Below are positions 13,876-23,855 of a DNA stretch of 64,000 bases, in pieces. Position numbers and translations under genes: made by a program. Below the pieces are notes generated by a model. That model saw only the letters and a program-made list of their open reading frames with translations, had not been told where the DNA came from and did not search any database. Source of the stretch: Pascua guehoae (Eukaryota; Basidiomycota; Tremellomycetes; Trichosporonales; Trichosporonaceae); NCBI GenBank assembly GCA_001600415.1, contig BCJX01000002.1, forward strand, positions 3,521,285 to 3,585,284, in the 5' to 3' direction. Numbering within the stretch: position 1 is the stretch's first letter; each line of letters opens with the position of its first letter.

Positions 13876-13889
13876 GAGAAGCCAAGAGA

Positions 13890-13974
13890 AGCCCATTAAG
13901 GGGCTCGAACCCATGACATTTTGATCTGCTACCAGAGTAAGAGTCAAACTATCTACCGACTGATATAAACGGGC
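13890..13974 (-). tRNA. tRNA-Lys (anticodon CTT) with 12-nt intron
   Basis: The 85-nt minus-strand sequence folds as a cloverleaf. The acceptor stem GCCCGTT/AATGGGC has one G-U pair. The D stem is TATC/GATA with loop AGTCGGTA. The anticodon stem TTTGA/TCAAA encloses loop CTCTTA + A. The T-arm contains GGTTCGAGCCC. Twelve nucleotides (CTCTGGTAGCAG) interrupt the loop between positions 37 and 38, the canonical nuclear tRNA intron site, leaving anticodon CTT. The A-box is unusual: the usual GC-rich D stem is A/T-rich but fully paired. The T stem has one T-T mismatch. A Pol III T-run follows. It is probably functional, but the divergence leaves some chance of a decaying copy. Confidence 0.85.
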
Positions 13975-14577
13975 GACCGACGCTTGGCTGTGAGGCTGTG
14001 CGCGGTGGTGGGGGTGGTGTCCGAGCGGGATGGTCGCACTGGGGCCGTGGGCCGTGGGCCGACTGGGGCTGAAGATGAGTGAGTGGTGCTGACCTAATAT
14101 GCCCAAGGAGCACCACCGAGGTGTGTTCGCCAGCACAGTGATACTGGTCAAGCCGTGCAGCAGGGTAACTTCTACCATAATGATGTCCACCGCACATCAA
14201 AGACTACAGTGGCCCTCTTGGGGGCTGACACCCTCCCTGGCGTGGCGACCGGGACTTTTGACAAGAACTTCAGCGATAACGCCTTGTGCTCGGTGTGGCC
14301 CAGCGCTCGGACGTGTCAACCTTTATGAGGGCCATTGTACAGCGTGGTGACACGGTGTGGGTTTCCTGTACGAGACGCTGCGTTCTTGCGAGCTCAACGT
14401 AGCAGTGCCAATACTGTCCGGTACCTGTTCCAGGCGACTATGTCAAGGGTGGACACGGGCGGCACGGAGCAGACAACGGGCGTGCCTAAGAAGCAATTCA
14501 GAGTGGCCGCGAGTAATGCTGAGCAACAAACTACGAGTCAAGGTGACGGCGGAGAGAACGAGAGAAAGAGAACCACC

Positions 14578-14593
14578 GGGGGGGGGGGGGGGG
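14578..14593. repeat. Poly(G) tract of 16
   Basis: Sixteen consecutive G on the plus strand. Tracts of 14-16 G also occur at 23671-23686 and 59258-59271. Confidence 0.95.
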
Positions 14594-15006
14594 TAGACCA
14601 TGCAGGCACGTCGGTGGGCCAGTGCGCGCGCCACCAGGCCGTGCGGCGAGGCCCGCGCCTCTCCACAGGGGACAAGACACTACGGCTACGGTATCCGGGT
14701 GACTAGCCTCGACCGAGGCTGGGCTGTGTAGCATGCAGATACAGTAGCACACAGGCATATGGAACAGCTGGACATAAAAGGAAGTAAAGCATTTAGAATG
14801 AAATGCCGGAGCAGCGAGCACTTCGCGCAAGATCCCAGACGAGACTCGTCGCGACTGCGCAAAGCCCAGCTCGGGTGACACGGCACAGGGAGGGCGTGCG
14901 AGCCCCGAGGTGAACGGACGGGCCAGTACTGCCGTCCACCTAGTGGCAGGAGCAGGAGCCAGGGCCCTGGCCAGGAGGAGGGGATACAGGAGAGCAAGGG
15001 GGGGAG

Positions 15007-15215
15007 AGCGAGGAGCGAGGAGCGAGGAGCGAGGAGCGAGGAGCCGGGAGCGAGGAGCCAGGAGCCAGGAGAAGGGAGCCAGGAGCGCCAGGCGACCCAG
15101 GAAGCTCGAAGAGCCAGGAGACAGGAGCCAGGAGACATGAGCCAGGCGACCCAGGAAGCCCGGAGAGCCCGGAGAGCCCGGAGAGCCCGGAGAGCCAGGA
15201 GAGCCAGGAGAAGGA
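15007..15215. repeat. GAG-rich minisatellite arrays
   Basis: From about 15007 a 7-bp GAGCGAG unit repeats with variants GAGCCGG and GAGCCAG. From about 15160 a 9-bp GGAGAGCCC unit repeats at least five times. The strand is strongly purine-biased. Translations in any frame are low-complexity. Confidence 0.85.
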
Positions 15216-15688
15216 GAGCCAGTCGCCAGAAAGCCCATTTCATACCCCCCACCGTCTCAGTAACACGACACCGTTTCCGCCACGACCCAGCCTAGTGCCA
15301 CGACACCAGCCTCACACATGCTGCTGGCCCTTATATGCACCGCTACTATCATTCGTCAAGAAGACAGATCTAGGCAGCGCGTCAGTACCTAGATGTTGTA
15401 GCGAATGAATTGTCCCGTTCCATCTTATCGTCAACCCCAGTGCCGCCCCGTTCTGCTGTATTATCGCCCGCGGCAGCGTTCGCCCCCTACATCGGTATCC
15501 CGCGATTCATCGTCGTCCATGGACGGTACGGCTGCGAGCCATGGCTCGGGCTCATCCTGCAGTCTACTCATACCACGCCATACCACGCCGTACCACCTGC
15601 TACCTGCCATACCACCTGCCACCACCTGCCACCTGCCACCACCTGCCACCTGCCACCCGACCTGCGACCCAGCCTGCCACCTGCCGCC

Positions 15689-15853
15689 NNNNNNNNNNNN
15701 NNNNNNNNNNNNNNNNNNNNNNNNNNNNNNNNNNNNNNNNNNNNNNNNNNNNNNNNNNNNNNNNNNNNNNNNNNNNNNNNNNNNNNNNNNNNNNNNNNNN
15801 NNNNNNNNNNNNNNNNNNNNNNNNNNNNNNNNNNNNNNNNNNNNNNNNNNNNN
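15689..15853. other. Assembly gap (165 N)
   Basis: Unresolved bases lie directly after a CCACCTGCCA/CTGCCACCTG-type tandem array (15590-15688), so the array is the likely cause and its true length is unknown. Confidence 1.
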
Positions 15854-16876
15854 GTGTCATCTGGAACGCGCAACAGCTGCCGTGCCATGGCTCGGCTCGG
15901 CACGCCACCCCTGCCCGCCGCGTGTTTCAGCTCACCCCGCCTCGGCCGTTTCATCCCCTCCCTCCTCACCGTACTCGTGAAACGACTGGAGAGGGCAGGT
16001 GCACCGGAGCCTTGTGATAGTCATGACGGTGGTTGCCAGGGACGGTGATGCGATGTGATCGGTGATCCAGGGGACGTTTGACGACGTCGGATTGTGAATA
16101 TTCCAATGTGCCACACTGGTCGGGCTGGTGCATCTGTGGCCGGCAGGTATGCCAACGGTGTGAGCTTGAGGCAGAGGCACGATCAAGATGTGCAAAGATA
16201 GGGCGCGCCATCATACGTGTTGCACCGTCGGCGACGTGGGATCGAGGGCCATGGAGGGGTTGCACGAGCGGCGTCTGCACGTCCTTCTCAGGGCATCGTG
16301 GTGGTCCCAGCACCATTGCCACTTTGGCTGGTCGAGGCCTCGACCTCGATGGGACACAGGCATGCCGACATGTACTGTGCTTGCTTTGTAGGCACAGCAG
16401 GCCGATTGCTGTCTGGGCGCAGCAGACTCGACCCCGTCCAGGCTCAGCTCCCAGCACACAACAACCCACGTGAGCCTCACGCCCGCAGAGTTCAGCTATG
16501 AGGTTGAGATTGAATCTTAGCTGAACTCCAGTCGTCGGCCCGTCGCTTGTCACCACGACTTTACCCAGCATCAACTCGGGTAGGTACAGCTAGTAGTGGT
16601 TCGAACTCGCACAGCTGACCGACCCGCAGGGTGTCCACGCTCGGCGCAGCACGATGCATTATGACATGAAACCTCAATGGCCGCAAACTACAAAAGGTTT
16701 CCTGGGAAAAACATACTTGTGGCCTCACTTCAGGTGTGGGCGCTGACTACTCGAATGACGAAGAAACGGCGGGGTTACGAACTAATAAAACGCTTTTGGG
16801 ACTGCGATAAACACACAGGGAGAGCCCCTGGATTGCGGTCGGACAGGACAGTGTTCGGGGGTGGGCGCCATGCGCC

Positions 16877-16980
16877 ATGGAAGGCGCGGGAATGGAAGGC
16901 GCGGGGGATGGAAGGCGCGGGGGATGGAAGGCGCGGGGGATGGAAGGCGCGGGGAATGAAAGGGGGCGGGGGATGGAAAT
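16877..16980. repeat. 16-bp minisatellite, about seven copies
   Basis: The word ATGGAAGGCGCGGGGG starts at 16877, 16892, 16908, 16924, 16940, 16956 and 16973, with period 15-17 and drift in the last two copies. Confidence 0.9.
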
Positions 16981-17206
16981 TAAGGCTCGTGGGCCGGGGA
17001 ACGGAAAAGGGCGCGGTGACTGCGCAAACTAGAGCTCGGCGCGATGGTGACAGCGACAGCGATGGTGACAGTGACAGCGACGCTTGACGTGTGGCGGGTC
17101 CATGAAAGGGAGAGTGCGCACTCCGACAGTGCACTCCGACAGCGCACTCCGGGTGCACTCCGGGTGCACTCCGACAGTGCACGACGGCCGCGCACGACGA
17201 CAGCGC

Positions 17207-18788
17207 CTAGAGCTCTGCGGGGCTCAGACGGCGGCGCTTGACGTGTGCGGCAGGCCCATCTGCTGCGGCCTCATCCACATCCATGTCGTGTTTGCGCAGC
17301 GCAGAGGGGAAGAGCAGGCCGCGGCGGGGCGCGGGGCGCAGGTCCTCCTCGTCCGAGCTGTCGCCATCGTCTTCATCCTCGGGAACAAACTCTTCGTCCG
17401 TGAGCGGACCTCGGTCGACATCCATGTCGTCGTCGTCATCACCCTCCTCCTCGTCGTCATCGCCATGGAGACGGGCACGAGACGCTCGAGGCGTGTCCTG
17501 CGAGCCGCTCGACGACGCCGAGCTTGCAACACGTGCGCGCTCACCTGCCGCCGTCGGCCACAGTAGACGCGGTGGTGGACAGGGGTGCACCTCGTACTCT
17601 GGATGCGACGGGTCGAGCTCGGCTGGTGCGTACGGGGCGTCGGGCGGGATAAAGGGGTTGGCAAAGACCTTTTTGGCTCCACGGCTGTGATGGCGTCAGC
17701 GTGTACCTACAAGGCATCACAAACTCACAAGACATAAGTCACCAGAGGCCGGTCTTCGCTCGTGGGCCGGGGGCGCACGACCTCGCCGGGTTTTGCGATA
17801 AACGGGTTATCTTCGTCAAGCTTGCGGAGACGCTCGGCACGGCGCTGCGCCATGGTCTGCTCGATGGTGGCGCTGGAAACAAGGACGGCAGGCGGGCTGG
17901 CGCGGCGCTTGCGGCGCAGCGCAGCGGTCGTGGGCGAGAGCGATCGCTCGGCGTCTGGGCGCAGCAACTGCGGGACATAGCTCGTCTGCGCATCCGGGGT
18001 ACAAGGCTCGGGTGGGTGTTGCAAGACCATGGGCAGCTTGCTCGTGACGACTGTTTGGGGTCCCGTGTCGCGTGCCCGGGAACTCGTGTCGAGAAATGGA
18101 TTTTCGAGCGTGACCTTGTCTGCAGACCCGCTCGACGGGTAACGCATACCGCCGCCCATCCCAACACCGACGCCGAGACGCGCTCCAAACTTGACCGTGC
18201 TCGTCTTGGTCGACGAGTCACTCGTCAAGCCCATCTGTTGCGCAAACAGGAGGCCAGGACGGCGACGGGGCGTCACCTTTTCAGGCGCCGCTTCGACTGC
18301 CGTCATCGACTGGCTCAGAAAGAAGGTCGTGTGTCCGGTCGGCGAAGGAGGCGACAGCGGCGTGACGCCATCGCCGTCGTGCGACTTGCGCTTGCGCGGG
18401 AGCGTCTGTGGTGTCGGGAGCTGATCCGCTTGTGATTCCGGTGGCGCGAGCATGTCTGAAGCGTGCGCGCGCTTGGATGCGCGATGTTGAGTGACGGGTG
18501 TTGGAAAGTGGGCGTGGTGTTCGCGCACGCGTTCTGTTGTGGGAAACCTGGCTTGTCAGTGGAATGCACGTCGCGCGCGTGCAAGGTGTGAGGCATGGCC
18601 GTGTGGTACCATGTTGGTGCCGGTGCTGCAGAGTGTGTGATGGAACAGCGTGGGAAATGCTTCAGAGTGTGTAATGGAACAGGGAATGGTACGCACGCCA
18701 TAACATCAACGCCGCGTCCGCGACGCCGACGGTCGACGGTGCGCGGGGGCTCCGGGTATGCGTCTGAAGACTTGAAGGGCGACTCCAT
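17207..18788 (-). CDS. Uncharacterised nuclear-type protein with Asn-Pro-Phe motifs
   Basis: Three exons: 18788-18697, 18547-17729 and 17684-17207, with introns of 149 nt (GTGCGT...CCAG) and 44 nt (GTGAGT...ACAG). Phases match, giving 462 aa. I do not recognise a family. The protein opens MESPFKSSDAYPEPPRTVDR and has several Ser/Thr-Pro sites next to basic residues that resemble CDK targets. It has three short ENPFL, DNPFI and ANPFI motifs; the last follows VTYVFRGAKKVF, a block that is completed only after splicing. An Asp/Glu-rich tract follows, and the C-terminus is basic (KRRRLSPAEL). This suggests a nuclear, largely disordered regulatory protein. The first exon is the least certain part; it was chosen because GC + G completes an Ala codon and gives a continuous PTTERVREHHAHFPTP stretch. 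Confidence 0.62.
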
Positions 18789-21670
18789 GAGTATGTTGTG
18801 ATGACGAAGGTGGAGGACAAGTGGAGGTGACAAAGGGTGAGCCGAGGTGGCGTGCCGGTGGATGGATGGATGGCAAAGGGTTCCGAGACGTGTGTGTGTG
18901 CGCGCGAGAAAATGACGAGATGAGGAGAAGAGTGGGAACGAGTCGGGTGTCCGGACGCGGCCAGCGAGTCGCGGTGTGACGGTGGAGCGGAGTTGTCGTC
19001 CCTTCCAGAGGGAGGACAATGAGGAGAGGCGGAGGAGGGGGAAGGGGGAGGGGGCGGGGTTCAAGAGGTTCTAGTCGATGTGTGTTGTTGTTTTGTTGTT
19101 GATTAAGAAGTGCACGGTGAATAAGAAAAAAAGGGAGAGTGGTGATGATGAAAGGGTAGGTGGTGGTGATACATGGGCGAACAAAGAACCATGTCCCACT
19201 GGATGCACACCCCCCACAACCTGCGACTGCCAGGCGTGCCCTGCCTGGGTACGGCCTGGGTGCGGCCTGGGTGGGGTGAACCGACCCAAAGTGGAATGGA
19301 AAGCTCAGGGTACAAGCGACGCGCCATGGTCTTGTAAACCAATCATATTCCGCAAACACTCAGCCACAGTCAGCTTTTGTTTCTTTGCACCTTGCGCCAT
19401 GACCACTCGACAAGAGCCACCCCGGCGCCAGCAAACGTCATGAGGAAATGTGGCAAAAATTTGACTCCGCCTCCCATGCGGACAACACGTGAACTTCACG
19501 TGGTATATATTCGACCAACCAGGGTCTGCTATTTTTGCCACCACGCCACCACAAAAACTGACAAAGATGGCTGGCAATTCTGACAGGCAAGATCTGGATC
19601 TTGCTCCTGGCCTCGTGATCCACAAATACGTGCACGCGTGCGTTTGTGGGTCTCGCCAGCGTCCCTTCTCGCTCCCGGGCCCATTTGTTAAATAGCGCGA
19701 CATGCATGCATGCACTAGTACAGACCCATCGCGGCCCACGTTGCCAACCAACCGGGAACGCGTTGCGGATGCGGCGGTGCTGCCCGCACTTGTCTGCACC
19801 GCCGCGTCTTGTTGTGACATTGCGCCTGCTAGTTTTGGTTGTGCTGCGTTCCTGGCTAATGTTGGCGCGTCCAGGATGGGCTGACGACGCGTTGAATGCA
19901 TGCATGCATGAAATGCCGTCAAGGCCAGGGCTGCAGGGCGGGGTTTAGAGTTGGGCACGGCGGTGGCGAGGTGGCTTTAATTCACTAGTACTGCACACCT
20001 GTGGCCACAGCCTCCTAGGCCGACCATTTGGGTACGAGATTTGCAAGATGGATTTGAGCAACCTCTGGTGGTGTGCCGTTTACCAGTCAGTAGCAGTAGT
20101 TTACCTACAAATGGCTTATTCCGCGACGGGTCGACTAGGCGTGGTCCCAACAACCTTGGAACCAATGGCAAACCTTCCCGTTGCGGTTGTCAACGCGCGC
20201 GTCTGGTGCTACCAGGACCCTGAACGAGGCTGTAGCATTTAGTGGTAGCCAGCCTCTCTACCCTGAAAAACGACCGTCGGAAAGGTGTTTCATCTTGCCT
20301 CGTGAAGGGGACAACATGGCAGGCAAAGGGCGTCTTGGCAAAAGGACGCGCGGTTCTTCCCGTGCGCTGTGGGCTTCCCTGCTGCTGCTCTGCAAGAGTA
20401 AGAAGGAGAGGGGGAGGGGGGGAAAGGCGGGGCCGACGTGCCCAGGATGGACGAGGACGGGCGTTTGCGAGGGAATGCACGGTGAAGCAGATGGCGAGGG
20501 GGGATGGATGGGGATGGACGGGGTGGCGCCGGCTGATGCGTGTCAGAGGACCCTTGTTTACCCAGGGCAGAAACACTAGGCACAAACAGCTGTAAAGTCG
20601 ACCCACCGCACACGACCGCCAGTAGTGTCTACCATCTGTTGCATTCCCCTCGCTGCCTTTGGCCCCAGGTGCACCATGCACCAGCCCCTCTTGTCACCTC
20701 CTTGCAGCCTGCCAGCCTGCTTGTTGTTTTTAGACGCTGCCTTGAGGGGTGCGCACGTCAGCTGCGCCTGTGCTATTGTTCCACCAGTTGCTCAAAAAAG
20801 ATCTCCTCCCCTAAGCCATCACCATAGTCACCCCCTGTTCTATTCTTGAAGATACAAGACACACTTTTATTGCACGAGGGGCACAAAGAAGGAGAAGGAG
20901 GAGGGGAATAGCTCCAACGGCGACCCGGGGACACGGCGATACGGCGGTCCAGTTCTACTGTAGTATCGGAGTGTGCGTTGTGTATGGATAGTGTGCACTG
21001 GTCTGAGGAAACGGGACGGGCACGAGCGGCGGAATGCGCACAAGCCGTCGCTTCTTGGCCTCCTTGACCTTTTCACAAAAAAAGCTTGCTCTCGTCTAGC
21101 TATCAGTAATACCCCCCTGAGGGCCCCTGCGCCCCGGGGCGTGTCGTGCCCCTGGCTGACCCGGAAAGTGCCATGTCGGTTCCAACCAGTCACCAACCAT
21201 TGTCACTCTAGCCCAGCAAACGCCACCATCAACAATGACCCCCCAGGTCCCATCCCACGTACCTTGTTGCCGTCCATTCTTGCAACCTTGGTTCCCTCCC
21301 AGCAATGTATTGATATAATAGCACTCCCCCGACCCTCCCTACCTCGGTTCCCCACTCATTCATCCTAGTCACTCTCACCAAAGTTCGACGTCTCGACGCC
21401 GTCGACTTTTTTTTTTCCCTCTCCCCCGTCTGCGACGGTCGACCCACTCTCTCCCTCTCTCACGATCACGATTCATATCTGAGGTGCTGGCACCCAGAAA
21501 CAACGACACGTTCGACACGACAAGCCACCGACACTACCGACGACAGCAACCCCGACACCGTCCTCGCCACTCCCGACCCCCCGACCCCCCGACATCCCCA
21601 CCGGCGCTCCTTGTCCCTTGTTCCCCTCGGCATAGCCTAACGACCCCCCCAGCCACTCGTATTCGCCACC
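18789..21670. other. 2.9-kb gene-free intergenic region
   Basis: The region separates the leftward unknown gene from the rightward lyase gene, so it contains both promoters. No exon chain was found. Frames on the minus strand (19.3-20.0 kb, 20.2-20.7 kb) lack domains and overlap plus-strand frames. Pyrimidine-rich DNA with a T10 run at 21409-21418 precedes the lyase start. Confidence 0.6.
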
Positions 21671-23256
21671 ATGCGTCTCTTCTCGCTCCTCCCCCTCCTC
21701 GCCGCCGCCGTGTCGGCAGCGTACATTCCCCCCGTCCACATCCAGGACCGCGCCCTCGCAGCCCAGGGCAGTCCTGCAGAGCTGCGTAGCGTCGCCGCCG
21801 CCCACGCGGCCGCACACCACAGCGGCCGTGCAGATGGACGTCGCAGGCACGGACGCCTGCGCAAGGTCCGCCGCCGTAACCGTGGCAAGAAGACGCGCTC
21901 TCGCAAGTGCCGTCCCAAGGCCTCTGCCACGTCCACTGGCAAGTCGGAATCAGGCTCAGGATCCGGTTCCGGATCTGGCAGCTCGGGCCCCACGCCCACC
22001 GATCCCCCCTCGTCGTCGAGCAGCTCTGGTAGCGGCTCCACCTCGGGCGGTGGCTCGTACGACAATGGATCGTCGGAGGGAGGTACTCCTTCCGAGGGCA
22101 GCGCCCCCTCTGCATCGCCCTCATACGACGGCGGTTCTTCTGGATCCCCGTCGTCCAGCGGTGGCAAGACCAAGCCCACCGACTCGTCTGACGACTCGTC
22201 GTCCGACGACGGCGATGACTCGGGGTCGTCCGGCTCGGAAGGATCCGACGACGACTCGTCTTCTTCGTCCTCGGGCGACAACAGCTCTGGCAGCTCGTCC
22301 GAGGGCTCCCCATCCTCGACGGCGTCTGGCTCCCAGTCATCGGCCAGTGGCAAGTCGTCGAGCGGCGGCGGCTCGCTCGATCTTGGCGGCCTCTCCAATT
22401 TGATTCCCGGCAACGCCGTCTCGTCCTGGACCTGTGCCGACGACGACCTGCCTCGTGAGTCCATCACCCCCCACATGTCAAGCCTCTGGTCTTGTGCTAA
22501 CCCGTCCCAGTCCAGTCCTTTATTGATAGCGCCGTCAAGAGCAACCGCATGCCCGAGCAGGTCACGGCTCCCGACGGCTCGCCGGCCCACCTCAACCTCT
22601 ATGCCCCTGGCAAGGTCGGCTACGACGCGGGCGGCTTCAACTTTTACTCTGCCGGTACGATCAACAATGTCGACCCGACCAAGGCAAAGGAGATGGCCTT
22701 TTCGTTCTCTGTCATGTTCCCCGAGGACTTTACCTGGATCAATGGCGGCAAGCTCCCCGGTCTCTTTGGCGGCACAAGCTTTGACGCCGCGCGTCACTGC
22801 TCTGGTGGCCAGCAGCGTGACGACTGCTTTTCGGCGCGTGTCATGTGGCGCGCCGACGGCGCCGGCGAGGCCTACGACTACTTCCCGGGCAAGGACAACA
22901 ACTATTGCAAGGAAAAGAAGAACCCGGACGGCACCACCAACGAATGCAACCCCCAGTACGGCGACTCGGTCCACCGCGGCGCCTTCCACTTCAAGGCCGG
23001 CGCCTGGACCCAGGTCCAGCACCGCATCCTCCTCAACGACCCCGACCAGGCCAATGCCGAGCAGGAGCTCTTGATTGACGGCAAGTCGGTCATCAAGGTC
23101 ACCGGCATCAAGATTCGCAACGCCGACAATGTCCGCATCCAGGGCATCATGGGCCAGACATTCTTTGGCGGCTCAGACCCCGCAAAGTACGCTCCCCAAA
23201 CCGAGCAAAAGGCCTACTTTAAGGACTGGTCGCTGGCCACCCTTTCCCTCTTCTAA
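21671..23256 (+). CDS. Secreted polysaccharide lyase 14-like protein
   Basis: Exons 21671-22454 and 22511-23256 are joined over a 56-nt GTGAGT...CCCAG intron with a CTAAC branch site, giving 509 aa. Residues 1-17 form a signal peptide (MRLFSLLPLLAAAVSAA). A short basic segment rich in Arg/Lys follows (about residues 50-90), then about 150 residues dominated by Ser, Gly and acidic residues. From about residue 255 a beta-rich domain carries FSFSVMFPEDFTWINGGKLP and LFGG, the core signature of the PL14/alginate-lyase-like fold, with FHFKAGAWTQVQHRI further on. Lyases of this group cleave uronate-containing glycans by beta-elimination. The Ser-rich stretch is probably a glycosylated spacer. Substrate and activity are inferred; catalytic residues were not checked against a structure. 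Confidence 0.8.
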
Positions 23257-23855
23257 GGCGCTGGGCGCCGTCAGAAGAGAGCCCAACCTCCCCCACCCCC
23301 CCACCCCCTCCCTCGCACATCTCTCGGTGGACGCGCTGGCGCTCCCACCGAGGTTCTGTTGCGAATGCAGCGGCGCCGGCGCCCCTGCGATTTTGTAGCA
23401 CTAACTCTTGTTAGCTTAGATAGCTCCTCTCCGTCTCGACTCATCATCATCATCCATAGATGCCCTTACCCATAGCCCCCATAGCCCCCATAGCCTTGTC
23501 TTCGCTCCCTCCCTGGTCCCCCCAACCATCCTCGTTTTCTCCCTTCTTGTCTCTCTCGTGGTTTAACATTGCCTTGCGGAAATGTGTATGCATAGCGGTG
23601 CAATGTGGCTCCTCTCTCTGCCTCTCTCTCTGGTGATCTGATGGATGTGGATGTGCGCGGCACCCACACCGGGGGGGGGGGGGGGGTTTACAGTACGTCT
23701 AAAAGGAGCAGTGTGGTGTGGCGTGCCTCGTTCCTGTGGTGCGTGGGCGTCGCACGCGTTAGGTAGTGTGCGTTGCTCTGTGCGGCATGTCTTTGTACCG
23801 AGATATCAAGATTTGTTGAGATACGATCGGGCAATGACGAAAGCAAGGTGCGGCT
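23257..23855. other. Convergent intergenic region with 16-G tract
   Basis: The lyase and COQ1 genes converge here. It holds three CCATAGCC(C) repeats at 23470-23500, CT-rich DNA and a 16-G run at 23671-23686. No gene is seen. Confidence 0.7.

Larger units (their letters stand above)
3015..13889. other. About 10.9 kb without a recognisable gene
   Basis: Apart from the 5' region of the Ecl1-type gene just right of 3015, I found no exon chain with family motifs, no coherent codon-third-position bias and no RNA gene. Open frames of 100-280 codons exist on both strands, but their translations are Arg/Pro/His/Ala-rich without domains and overlap one another. The segment contains tandem repeats (listed separately), TG-rich and pyrimidine-rich tracts, and from about 10.2 kb onward more mixed composition. 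No reverse transcriptase, integrase or transposase motif was visible, though strongly decayed elements cannot be excluded by eye. Confidence 0.6.
13975..17206. other. Gene-free repeat-rich segment with assembly gap
   Basis: No protein gene is supported. The segment has a 16-G run at 14578-14593, GAGCGAG and GGAGAGCCC repeat arrays around 15.0-15.2 kb, a CCACCTGCCA-type array running into a 165-N gap at 15689-15853, and a 16-bp minisatellite at 16.9 kb. The frame starting at 16677 opens well but has no domain and runs into the minisatellite, so I do not call it. Confidence 0.6.

Noticed and set aside
10228..13924. Possible decayed transposon
   Set aside because: No catalytic motif, terminal repeat or target duplication could be seen by eye; left as an open possibility only.
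16560..16620. GGTTCGAAC motif resembling a tRNA T-arm
   Set aside because: The flanks do not pair as a T stem and no acceptor or anticodon arm fits.
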